Origin: Aureococcus anophagefferens
Taxonomy: Eukaryota > Sar > Pelagophyceae > Pelagomonadales > Pelagomonadaceae
DNA length: 64,000 nucleotides
NCBI RefSeq assembly: GCF_000186865.1
Contig: NW_008705562.1
Span: 803,737 to 867,736 of the forward strand
Direction of reading: 5' to 3'
Below the pieces are notes generated by a model. That model was not told where the DNA came from and did no database searches. It saw only the letters and a program-made list of their open reading frames with translations. Position numbers and translations under genes: made by a program. Each line of letters starts with the position of its first letter. Position 1 is the first letter of the stretch. This document shows positions 57,401 to 64,000 of the stretch, piece after piece.

Positions 57401-58298
57401 GAAAAACTCCTGCGCATGCTTCGACGGGTCCCGCGACCCCTTCGATCAGCGCGAGCTTCGTCAGGGTCAGCAAGTCCTGAACGGCTAGCGCCACCATCTC
57501 ATAACGCCCGGAAGCAAACTTTTTTCCATGGCCGTCTCTGCAGCAGCAGTTTGAATAGTCAATGACTTGATTGACATTTGCGCTTGCAGCGTGGAATCGC
57601 ATCGTGCCCAAGGGCACCACCCCATTTGGCTGTAGCACAGCAGAATCCGATGATACGAGCAGTTCCCGCAGATGCTGCGAGTTGCCCAGAAACGCCGAAG
57701 CCACGCCCTCGAGGATGAGCTTGGAAACGCTCGGGTCCGTCGGCACGTCGTGGACCGCTCGCAGCGCGCGCAGCGCTCTCAGCCGGCACAGGCATTGGTC
57801 ACAGGGTGCCCCCCGTGCTCGTCCCCCCTGGATCTTTTCGTCGCACTTGACCTCAGGCGCCGTGAGGAGCGCGAGCAGCGGCTTCGCGACCGTCGCCTTG
57901 AGGTCCTCGGCCGTCGCCCGAAGCGCCGGCGACTTGAAGGCCTCCCGCAGGACGCACATCGACACCGCGCGCGGGGGCGTGACCCCGGTGACGAGCTGCG
58001 AGGTCGCCGCGCGCATGAGCTCGCCGCCGTACGTGACGAGGGAGTCGCTCGCGCCGACCCGCGCCTCGCGGCACGTCGACGCGATCGCGCCCGCCGCCCG
58101 CAAAGAAACGCCGTCGGGGGACCGGCCGTCGAGAAACCCGTCGACTAGAGATGAGAGCGCCATGAAGCGCTCTGCGACCTCGGGGGTTGGCCTTTCGTCT
58201 AGTACGCCAAGCTTGTCGAATCCTTGATAAAATATGAAGCCGATCGTCGTACCGAGGAAACCCGACCACGAGTCCTCGGGGGCGTGCTCGGCGCTCAT
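54417..58298 (-). CDS. U-box E3 ligase-like protein with SAM and cold-shock-like domains (copy 2)
   Basis: This 1293-residue paralogue of the neighbouring gene has the same order: helical body, Lys-rich run (about 936-953), SAM-like domain (LLSRLKLDRYGKNFAAAEVT), cold-shock-like domain (TGRLDSWVKTRGYGLIAP, IFVHASAL) and U-box (EEFLCPITFEMMTDPVIAAD). The helical body is clearly homologous in its first 200 residues (SPALRATAEDLKATVAKPLL against SPALRKASEELKARVAKPLL) but much diverged after that. SAM and U-box are nearly identical in DNA to copy 1, while the cold-shock part differs at most positions. The ATG at 58298 gives MSAEHAPEDSW; the frame is open upstream to 58472 but that part reads as non-coding. 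The spacer to copy 1 is 133 bp. Confidence 0.82.
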   Translation of the reverse strand: MSAEHAPEDSWSGFLGTTIGFIFYQGFDKLGVLDERPTPEVAERFMALSSLVDGFLDGRSPDGVSLRAAGAIASTCREARVGASDSLVTYGGELMRAATSQLVTGVTPPRAVSMCVLREAFKSPALRATAEDLKATVAKPLLALLTAPEVKCDEKIQGGRARGAPCDQCLCRLRALRALRAVHDVPTDPSVSKLILEGVASAFLGNSQHLRELLVSSDSAVLQPNGVVPLGTMRFHAASANVNQVIDYSNCCCRDGHGKKFASGRYEMVALAVQDLLTLTKLALIEGVAGPVEACAGVFHTLDLCLALKADAVTYDLKRLTSDVLGLLLQRQELGGSARADAKHEDIPRDLVRVMCQSDKDATLAAAISATSALCAIVSRKETDHGAVLNEAIDEVAVLLLEAELVTLAIKSSDTLVPFHQHSMATLDEKDFLRLRLRVQWSSNLSLQSRANLGALANHGAPLLTAINGAIERAEGGSVAAQALSLKLWIACLDHLSDQAVVLPDHRQLYERVSKLFVMHLQTRMSCPVYRSPDELLLELESQGLINAITSAFSHNLASREVATGLSVFLNEHVVKLFARSPQFGKRWNDFMHFLWQSQRVIRIAVQDEDSDDVCDAPPTWKLFLIILIMHKFAALPWEKAYRHFWHDEAAASLLMALDKSRAKEHLRDDGEFQIKVVEILTRLMLPVDGPERDASEYSDFPSDDAEGLMALLRSQSPVNMESMDWDKISFDYESLVDLVERDGDNVELRDVVVHIVAHQVLYAWEERGVLSYGVRDEDWLFELRNNIDALLALVKSQRPSSRLAALELLFALVSNDHCWTDYYSWGDGDEPASVDVARIVCADGIKEVTPRIRSACPSAHVVRAFLSANADAHDMGIAEYLKMQIQNIADESAERREKIMSRRKRNEDTVGDPSRTAESAAAAEEALLEMLDDEEQEASKKHKKKQKKKQKKKGPAPVAAPAPPPPPAPASPAASSPDTESSASDDDDDLARLLPTRQPPAVRKPKRVAPVAPPAPRPAPAAPRPPAPRPAPAAPRPPPPPQPPKPAAVPRPKPPPTTLEQLLSRLKLDRYGKNFAAAEVTLELLPLLSLEDYADVGLSRQDGARIRDAIAPPAPAPAAPQGRATGRLDSWVKTRGYGLIAPDHGSEKIFVHASALKAFGTKDLSSFVGTRMSYDTGTRQNKPIALDVRREGAPAPPPARAAPPARAAPPPPARPAPPPRDDDVPEEFLCPITFEMMTDPVIAADGHTYERRAIEAWFSRARTSPVTNEPLEHLHLIPAHTIRSLIQRRLEA

Positions 58299-58514
58299 GA
58301 CGTTCGCCTGTTCGCTCCGTCGTTTGTCGCCCCGCCGTTGCCTATGCCCACGCCCTGCCCTGCGTAACGTAGCCCCCGCGCGCGTCGCCCGCGTAGGCCC
58401 TCCCACACAATTGTACAAGAGCGCCGCACTCGCGACTCGGGTCGGCTGTGGCGATTCGAGTCGATTGGCCACAAGACCTCACAAGACCCATCCATCCCGA
58501 TCACAATCACCCAC

Positions 58515-59645
58515 TTAGTCCGGCGGTGGCGGCACCGGCGGCTCCTGCTCAAAACACCCGCCAACGCCGAAAGCGAGCCGCTCGAACCGCGCGGCGATGC
58601 GCTCGTAGCCCGCGGCGCTCGGGTGGACGCCGTCGACGAGGTCCGCCTCGTCGGCCTCGCCGAAGAGGTCGATGCCCGAGCGGTAGTGGACGTTGGCGTC
58701 GCCGCGGTGCCGGAGCTTCTCGACGAGCTTCGCGAGGACCGCGCGGATCGCGGGCAGGCCCAGCGCGCGCTTCTGGGTTTCGCGGCCCGCGGCCCAGATG
58801 GGGCTCACGACGAGCAGCGGCGCCGTCGGGTGGCCGTCCCTCACGTTGAGGATGAAGCCCAGGACGGCGGCCTCGAAGCTACGCTCCGAGAAGCTCTTCG
58901 CGTCGAAGACGTTGATGCCGAGCTCCAAGACGACGAAATCCGCGCGCGCGCCGGCGATGGCCCGCGCGACCAACGGGTCCAGGTGGCAGCCGCCCGCGAA
59001 GCCGAGGTTCACGAGGTGCAGGCCCGCGGTCGAGTTCGCCGCGATCGCCGGCCAGGTCCTCGACGGGCTGCTCGCTTCGGCGCAGGACGTGATCGAGCTC
59101 CCGTAGACGACGAAGCGGCGCCGCTCGTCGACGGCGGGCTCCACGGAGGCCCCGGCGTCGACGCGGAGCGCGTGGTAGCGGACCACGGTCGCGTGGGGGA
59201 GCCAGAGCTCGAAGCGGCGCGTCCGACCGGAAGCGCCGAGGCCGGACCAGGCGACCGTCGCGCGCGGCGGCCGCGCGGCGCACGGGTGCGACTCCATCAC
59301 CGACCGCTTCTCGTCGCCGGTGAGGCCCGGCGGCAGCGGCGCGACGGCGGGCACGCGCTTCGTGATGACGCGGCCGTCGACGACGAGGTCGAAGGCGCAG
59401 CCGTGGAAGATCGACGCGTGCGTGTAGTCGAGCTCCAGCGCGTCGGCGTCGGACGCGAACGCGAGCCGGACGCCGCTGGCGACGGCGGCGGCGTGCAGCA
59501 GCTGCGGGTGATAGAGGTCTTTCAGGCCCAGGTCCAGGCGCCAGGGCCGCCAGAAGTCGCCGCAGGGCTGCACGGAGGCCGCGCCGTCGAAGCGCACCGG
59601 CCCGTCGACGAGGGGCACGCTCCGGGTGCACCTCTTGGGCGGCAT
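58515..59645 (-). CDS. Two-domain SGNH/GDSL hydrolase
   Basis: This is a 376-residue protein. Residues 1-170 form a beta-sandwich of the kind that precedes the SGNH domain in carbohydrate esterase-like lipases (DLYHPQLLHAAAV, LDYTHASIFHGCAFDLVVDG, RRFELWLPHATVVRY). The catalytic part shows block I with the Ser nucleophile (FVVYGSSITSCAEAS, about 180), block II Gly (NLGFAGGCHLDP), block III Asn (VVLELGINVFDAKS) and block V Asp-x-x-His (VDGVHPSAAGYERIA, about 336). All four SGNH residues are present. The substrate is probably an acyl ester on a glycan or lipid. No leader is seen at the chosen ATG (59645); the frame stays open to 59810 but with low-complexity Arg/Pro sequence. Confidence 0.85.
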   Translation of the reverse strand: MPPKRCTRSVPLVDGPVRFDGAASVQPCGDFWRPWRLDLGLKDLYHPQLLHAAAVASGVRLAFASDADALELDYTHASIFHGCAFDLVVDGRVITKRVPAVAPLPPGLTGDEKRSVMESHPCAARPPRATVAWSGLGASGRTRRFELWLPHATVVRYHALRVDAGASVEPAVDERRRFVVYGSSITSCAEASSPSRTWPAIAANSTAGLHLVNLGFAGGCHLDPLVARAIAGARADFVVLELGINVFDAKSFSERSFEAAVLGFILNVRDGHPTAPLLVVSPIWAAGRETQKRALGLPAIRAVLAKLVEKLRHRGDANVHYRSGIDLFGEADEADLVDGVHPSAAGYERIAARFERLAFGVGGCFEQEPPVPPPPD

Positions 59646-59985
59646 TTGCGGCCGTTGCCGAGGCTGGCGCGCGTTCACGAGGCGTCCGCGGGCAGGCGCG
59701 CGTTCACGAGGCCTCCAGCGCGGTGCATGTCGGCGGCAGTCGATCGGCTGCTGGGGCAGCCGCAGTCTTTGAGGCGGCGCCCATCGATGAGCCGTCGATC
59801 TTGAGGCCATCGTTACCTCGTCGTTGACGCCGTTGTCGTCGATCGAGGAGCTCGCATCGGCGTCGCGTGTGGCGGTACCGTGGCCCCGAACACACGCTCA
59901 CACGCGCCGCACGGTCATCACACGCACACACGCGCCGCACGGCCGCTCGAACGCTCACAACCCACCAACATTTCGTAAAAAAACC
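59646..59985. promoter_or_regulatory. Divergent spacer with short direct repeats
   Basis: These 340 bp separate the SGNH gene (- strand) from the coiled-coil gene (+ strand). They contain two copies of GGCGCGCGTTCACGAGGC about 27 bp apart (near 59668 and 59695), and two copies of CACGCGCCGCACGG (near 59910 and 59930) embedded in a CA-rich stretch. No gene is seen. A purine run (AAAAAAACC) directly precedes the + strand ATG. Confidence 0.55.
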
Positions 59986-62900
59986 ATGGACGCGGCCGCG
60001 CGCCGCTCCCCCAAGAAGTCGTTGAGCGTCGAGGACGGCCGGCGCCTCCTCAACCAGTACCGGCTCCTCAAGTGGAAGGCCGAGAACAGCACGCACCAGA
60101 ACCTCGTCAACGAGCTCCAGAACAAGATCGTCGGCCTCGAGGAGGCCTTCGCGGACATCACGCTCGAGGCCGACGAGCACCGCGCCGAGGCCGACGGCCT
60201 CGCGAACGAGAACGAGGCGCTCGAGGCGCGGCTCGCGGGCATCACGCGGGAGCTCGACGCGGAGCGCGCGCGCCTGGCGGATGCGACGGCGGCGATGACG
60301 GCGGAGCGCGACGCCGTCGCCGCGGCGCTCGCGTCGGAGCGCGACGCGCTCGGCGCGGAGCGCGACGCCGTCGCGTCGGCGCTCCACGCGGAGCGCGAGG
60401 CGCACGCGGGCGTCGCCGCGGCGCTGACCACGGAGCGCGCGGCGGCGGCGCACCACATCGACGACGCCGTCGCCTCGGCGCTGCACGCCGAGCGCGAGGC
60501 GCACGCGGCGCGCGTCCGATCGCTGACGGACGCGCACCGCTCCTCGGCCGCGACGGCCGAGAGCGAGCGGTCGCGGCTCGCGGCGGCCGTGCCCGCGCTC
60601 AAGGCCGAGCTCGCGGTGCAGCTCGAGGAGGCCGTCGCGCGCGAGGCGGCCGTTTCCGCGTCGTGCGACGTCGCGCGGCGGCTCCGGGGCGAGCGCGACC
60701 GCGCGCTCCTCGAGCACGCGCACGCGCTCGAGGTGTCGCGGCTCAGCGAGGCCTGCCTCGGGTCCCTCGTCGACGAGCTCAAGCAGTACGCCAGGGTCGT
60801 CGACGCCCAGGCCGCCGCGAGCGGCGCGCTAGCGGCGAACGCGGAGCGCGCGGACGGCCGCGCGGCGCGCGCCGAGGACCAGCTCGCCAAGCTCCGCGAC
60901 CGCGTGGCGGAATCCGAGGGCGCCCTCGCCGCGGCGAAGCGCTACGCCGCGGACAAGGAGCGCGACGTGCTCCTCGCCTGCGACCGCGTCGCGGCGAACG
61001 CCGCGGACCGCACGGACACGCAGCGCGAGGTCGTCGAGCTCCAGTCCATGCTCGCGGAGTCCTACGCCCACTTCGACGCGCTGGCCAAGGTCGCGCGGGC
61101 GCCCCGGGCCGACGACGGCAACGTCGCGGGCCTCGCCGCGGACCTCGCGGCCGCGCGGCGCGACCGCGACGCGCTCGCGGCCCGGGCCGCCGCCGCGGAC
61201 GCGTCCGCGGCCGCGGCGCCGGCCGAGGCGGCCGCGGCGGCGGACGCGCGCGCGGCGGACCTGACGGCGGCGCTCGAGGCGTCGCTCGCGGAGGAGCGCG
61301 CGGAGAACGAGGAGCTCATGGACCGCCTCGTCGAGGCCGGCGCGAAGGCCAAGGGCGACCTCGCCGCGGCGGCCGCCGCCTTCGACGAGAGGGCCGCGGT
61401 CACCGCCGCGCGGCTCGACCTCGAGGCGAAGGCGACGGAGGAGCTCATGGAGGAGCTCGAGGCGACGCAGGATCGCTACGACGCCGAGGTCGCCGCGCTC
61501 CGCTGCCAGGTCGCCGAGGCGACGCGCGACGCCGCGGCGACGCCGACGGGCGCCGACGCCGCGAAGAAGGGCGCGGCGACGCCGTGGCAGGCGACGACGC
61601 CGTGGTCCAAGGCCGGCCGCCCCGTCGACGAGGCCGACGCGCTCCTCGAGCAATTGCGGGAGGCGCAGAACGCGACGGCCCTCGAAAAAACCGCCGTCCA
61701 GCGCCTCGAGCTCGAGCTCGACGACCTCGAGGCCGCGCGCGCCGCGGACGTCGCGACGCTCGCGCTCAAACTCCAGAGCGCGGACGCCGCGCGCGCGGCC
61801 GCGCGCGACGACGCGGCGGCGCGCGAGGCCGCGGGCCACGCCCTCGTCGCCGCGGCGACGGAGGCGACGGCGCGGGCGCTGCGCGACGTCGAGGCGGCGA
61901 CGCGGCTCCACGAGGCGCGCGAGCGCGACGCGCCCGAGGACGCCGTCGAGTGCCGCGTCCCGCTCGGCGCCGACGAGCGGTCGGCCCTCGAGGCCCTGCG
62001 GGACTCGGAGCGCGCGGCGTCCTGCGCGGCCTTCGACGCCGCGCGGGGCGAGGCCGTGGCGACGGCCGACGAGGTCGCGGCGCTGCGCCGCGCGGCCGTC
62101 GAGACGTCCCTGAAGGCCGACGCGGTCCTCGCGCGCGCGGACGAGCTGCGGGCCCAGGTCGACGCGGCCCACGCCGAGGCGCGGCGCGCGTCCGCCGCGC
62201 GCGCGACGAGCGAGGCCGAGGCCGCGGCCGCGCGGCGCCGGACCGGCGACCTCGAGGCCGCGGCGGCCGGCGCGGCGGCGACGATCGCCGCGCTGGAGAG
62301 CGACGTCGCCGCGGCGCGCGCCGGCGGCGCCGCCGAGGCCGGGGCGTTGCGCGCGACGCTGGAGGCGCTGCGGGGCGAGCTCGCGGCGTCGGAGGACGCG
62401 CGGGACGCGCTCGACGCGGCCGTCGGCGACAACCAGGCGGCCGCGGCGTCGCGGGCCGACGAGCTCGCGGCGCTCGCGGCGGCCCGCGACGCCGCCGAGG
62501 CGCGCGCCGACGCCGCGGCGCGCGACGTCGCGTTGAAGGGCGACGTCGAGGCCGCGGCGCTCCGCGAGGCCGCCGCGGCCACGGGCCGGGACCTCGAGCG
62601 CGCCGAGGCCGCGCTCGACGACGCGCGCGGCGCCCGGGAGGCGCTCGCGGCGCAGCTCGAGGCGGCCAACGTCGAGAAGGGCCGCCTGGCGCGCGACCTC
62701 GAGGCCGCGGCCGCGAAGGCGCGCGCGGACGCCGAGGCGTTGACGCGCGACCGCGACGGCGACGTCGAGGCGGCGCGCATCCGCGCCGCGGGCGCCGAGG
62801 CGGCGCTCGCGGCGTCCGAGGCGGCCCTGGCGGCGTCGGAGAGCGGCCTGGCGGCGTCGGAGGCGTCGCGCGACGCGCTCAAGGACGCGCTCGACCGCGA

Positions 62901-64000
62901 CAAGCGGCGCCTATTGGACGAGCTCGCGGGACACGCGGCGGCGACGGAGGCGGACGTGCTCGCGCTCGAGGCCAAGGTCTCCGCCGCCGAGGCGGCGGCG
63001 GGCGAGGCGCGGCGGGAGCTCGCGGCCGAGGTCGCCAAGGGCGCCGCGTCGGCGACGGAGGCCGCCGCGCTCGAGGCCGCCGTCGACGACCTCCGGGGCC
63101 GGCTCGCGGCCGCGGCGGCCGGCGGCGACGCGGCGGCCCGGGACCTCGAGGCCAAGCTCGAGGCGGCGCTGGCGGCGCGCGACGCCGCGGAGGCGCGGCG
63201 CTGCGCGGACGCGGCCGCCGCGGCCGCGGCGCTCGCGCGCTCCGAGGCGGACGTGGCGGCGCTCGAGGCCGCGCTCGACGGCTCGAAGCGCGCGCGCGAC
63301 GACGTCGCCGCGGCTTTGGAGGCGACGCTCGCGCGCGCGGCGGCGCTGGAGGCGACGGTGTCGGCGACGTCCGAGGACGCCGCGCGGCGCGTCGCCGCGG
63401 CCGAGGCCGACCGCGACGCGGCCGCCGGGGCGCTCGACGCGCAGGCCGCGGAGAGCTTGGAGGCCGCGGCGCGCCTCGAGGCCGAGGTCCTCGACCGCGC
63501 GCGCGACGCCGACGTGCTGCGCGTCGCCGTGGACGCGGCGTGCGCCGACGCGGCCTGGGCCGAGGCCGCGCGGAAGCGGAGCGTCGCGCGCGCCGAGGCC
63601 GCGGAGCGCGCGGTCGCCGCGGGGTCCGCCTTTGCGATGGGCCTCGAGGAGGAGCTCGCGGCGCTCCAGGGCAACGCCTACGCGGCGACGGCGCGCCTCG
63701 AGAGCGCCGCGGCGGCCGACGGCGACCGCGCCGCGGCGCTCGCGTCCGAGAACGGCGAGCTCCGGAAGAAGGAGGCGTCCGTGGCCATGCGCATCGCGGC
63801 CCTCGAGGCGTCCAACGCCGAGGCGCTCGAGGCGCTCAAGGCCGCGGAGCTCGAGAAGGCGCGGTGCGAGATCGACGCGAAGCGCGCGGCCGCGCGCGCG
63901 GCCGCGGACGGCGACGCCGCGGAGCAGCTCGAGGCCGCGCTCGGCGAGTCGCGGGCCGCGCTCCAGGCCGCGCGCGGCGAGCTCGACGCGGCGCTGGGCG
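59986..64000 (+). CDS. Long coiled-coil protein, incomplete at the window edge
   Basis: The frame is open from the ATG at 59986 (MDAAARRSPKKSLSVEDGRR) to the last base, over 1338 codons, with no stop. The N-terminus NQYRLLKWKAENSTHQNLVN starts a continuous Ala/Glu/Arg/Leu-rich heptad pattern, interrupted near residues 520-560 by a Thr/Pro/Ala hinge (ATPWQATTPWSKAGRP). There is no membrane span or catalytic motif. It resembles centrosome, kinetoplastid-filament or golgin-like rods only in composition, so the role is unknown. Long antisense frames over this stretch are composition artefacts. Confidence 0.8.
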   Translation, partial: MDAAARRSPKKSLSVEDGRRLLNQYRLLKWKAENSTHQNLVNELQNKIVGLEEAFADITLEADEHRAEADGLANENEALEARLAGITRELDAERARLADATAAMTAERDAVAAALASERDALGAERDAVASALHAEREAHAGVAAALTTERAAAAHHIDDAVASALHAEREAHAARVRSLTDAHRSSAATAESERSRLAAAVPALKAELAVQLEEAVAREAAVSASCDVARRLRGERDRALLEHAHALEVSRLSEACLGSLVDELKQYARVVDAQAAASGALAANAERADGRAARAEDQLAKLRDRVAESEGALAAAKRYAADKERDVLLACDRVAANAADRTDTQREVVELQSMLAESYAHFDALAKVARAPRADDGNVAGLAADLAAARRDRDALAARAAAADASAAAAPAEAAAAADARAADLTAALEASLAEERAENEELMDRLVEAGAKAKGDLAAAAAAFDERAAVTAARLDLEAKATEELMEELEATQDRYDAEVAALRCQVAEATRDAAATPTGADAAKKGAATPWQATTPWSKAGRPVDEADALLEQLREAQNATALEKTAVQRLELELDDLEAARAADVATLALKLQSADAARAAARDDAAAREAAGHALVAAATEATARALRDVEAATRLHEARERDAPEDAVECRVPLGADERSALEALRDSERAASCAAFDAARGEAVATADEVAALRRAAVETSLKADAVLARADELRAQVDAAHAEARRASAARATSEAEAAAARRRTGDLEAAAAGAAATIAALESDVAAARAGGAAEAGALRATLEALRGELAASEDARDALDAAVGDNQAAAASRADELAALAAARDAAEARADAAARDVALKGDVEAAALREAAAATGRDLERAEAALDDARGAREALAAQLEAANVEKGRLARDLEAAAAKARADAEALTRDRDGDVEAARIRAAGAEAALAASEAALAASESGLAASEASRDALKDALDRDKRRLLDELAGHAAATEADVLALEAKVSAAEAAAGEARRELAAEVAKGAASATEAAALEAAVDDLRGRLAAAAAGGDAAARDLEAKLEAALAARDAAEARRCADAAAAAAALARSEADVAALEAALDGSKRARDDVAAALEATLARAAALEATVSATSEDAARRVAAAEADRDAAAGALDAQAAESLEAAARLEAEVLDRARDADVLRVAVDAACADAAWAEAARKRSVARAEAAERAVAAGSAFAMGLEEELAALQGNAYAATARLESAAAADGDRAAALASENGELRKKEASVAMRIAALEASNAEALEALKAAELEKARCEIDAKRAAARAAADGDAAEQLEAALGESRAALQAARGELDAALG

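Noticed and set aside
61476..63674. 732-residue Ser/Ala-rich minus-strand ORF over the coiled-coil gene
   Set aside because: It is the reverse reading of Ala/Glu/Arg heptads; the plus frame is open to the window end, starts with a natural N-terminus and has heptad periodicity.
1..64000. CRISPR arrays, operons, Shine-Dalgarno sites, rho-independent terminators
   Set aside because: The window is eukaryotic by gene content and introns; no such bacterial features are supported.

Overview
The window is nuclear DNA of a GC-rich, gene-dense protist alga, not bacterial. Genes carry GT-AG spliceosomal introns. Products include RFC1, a JmjC oxygenase, a YME1-type i-AAA protease, a mitochondrial TACO1/YebC protein and a DHCR7-type sterol reductase. 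One zinc-protease-like protein has a stramenopile-type plastid leader (signal peptide then Phe). Four introns are copies of one repetitive element, with direct repeats at three and clear inverted-repeat ends at three. Such intron-making elements ('introners') are known from the pelagophyte Aureococcus anophagefferens, so that species or a close relative is my best guess. This is an inference, not a database match.

Layout, left to right. 1-1025: no convincing gene. 1026-8493: a secreted RidA protein, a repeat protein, a type II membrane glycosyltransferase (introner 1), a flavin amine oxidase and a TPR protein. 8856-18317: a secretory and surface-glycan block on the + strand, made of a two-exon phytase-like/beta-propeller protein, an FkbM methyltransferase with a membrane anchor, and a very large sulfotransferase/GT90/sulfotransferase fusion (introners 2 and 3). 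18592-24856: one giant - strand receptor-like protein with about ten FG-GAP/VCBS repeats, cysteine-rich repeats and a multi-pass C-terminus. 25215-47083: mostly housekeeping and organelle genes in alternating orientation. 47161-50386: a FYVE-like/PH/alpha-beta hydrolase protein with introner 4. 50396-58298: two tandem paralogues with a helical body, SAM, cold-shock-like and U-box domains. 58515-64000: an SGNH hydrolase and a coiled-coil protein that runs off the right edge.

Genes are packed tightly. Convergent neighbours are separated by as little as 2 bp (32414/32417) and divergent pairs share spacers of about 65-340 bp, so bidirectional promoters and overlapping 3' ends are likely. Introns fall into a short class (44-59 bp), an introner class (about 186-212 bp) and one 274-bp hairpin-bearing intron. 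The extreme GC bias opens long antisense and out-of-frame ORFs over most genes; these were not annotated. No tRNA, rRNA, CRISPR array or autonomous transposase was seen. A 133-base run of N sits at 28070-28202.
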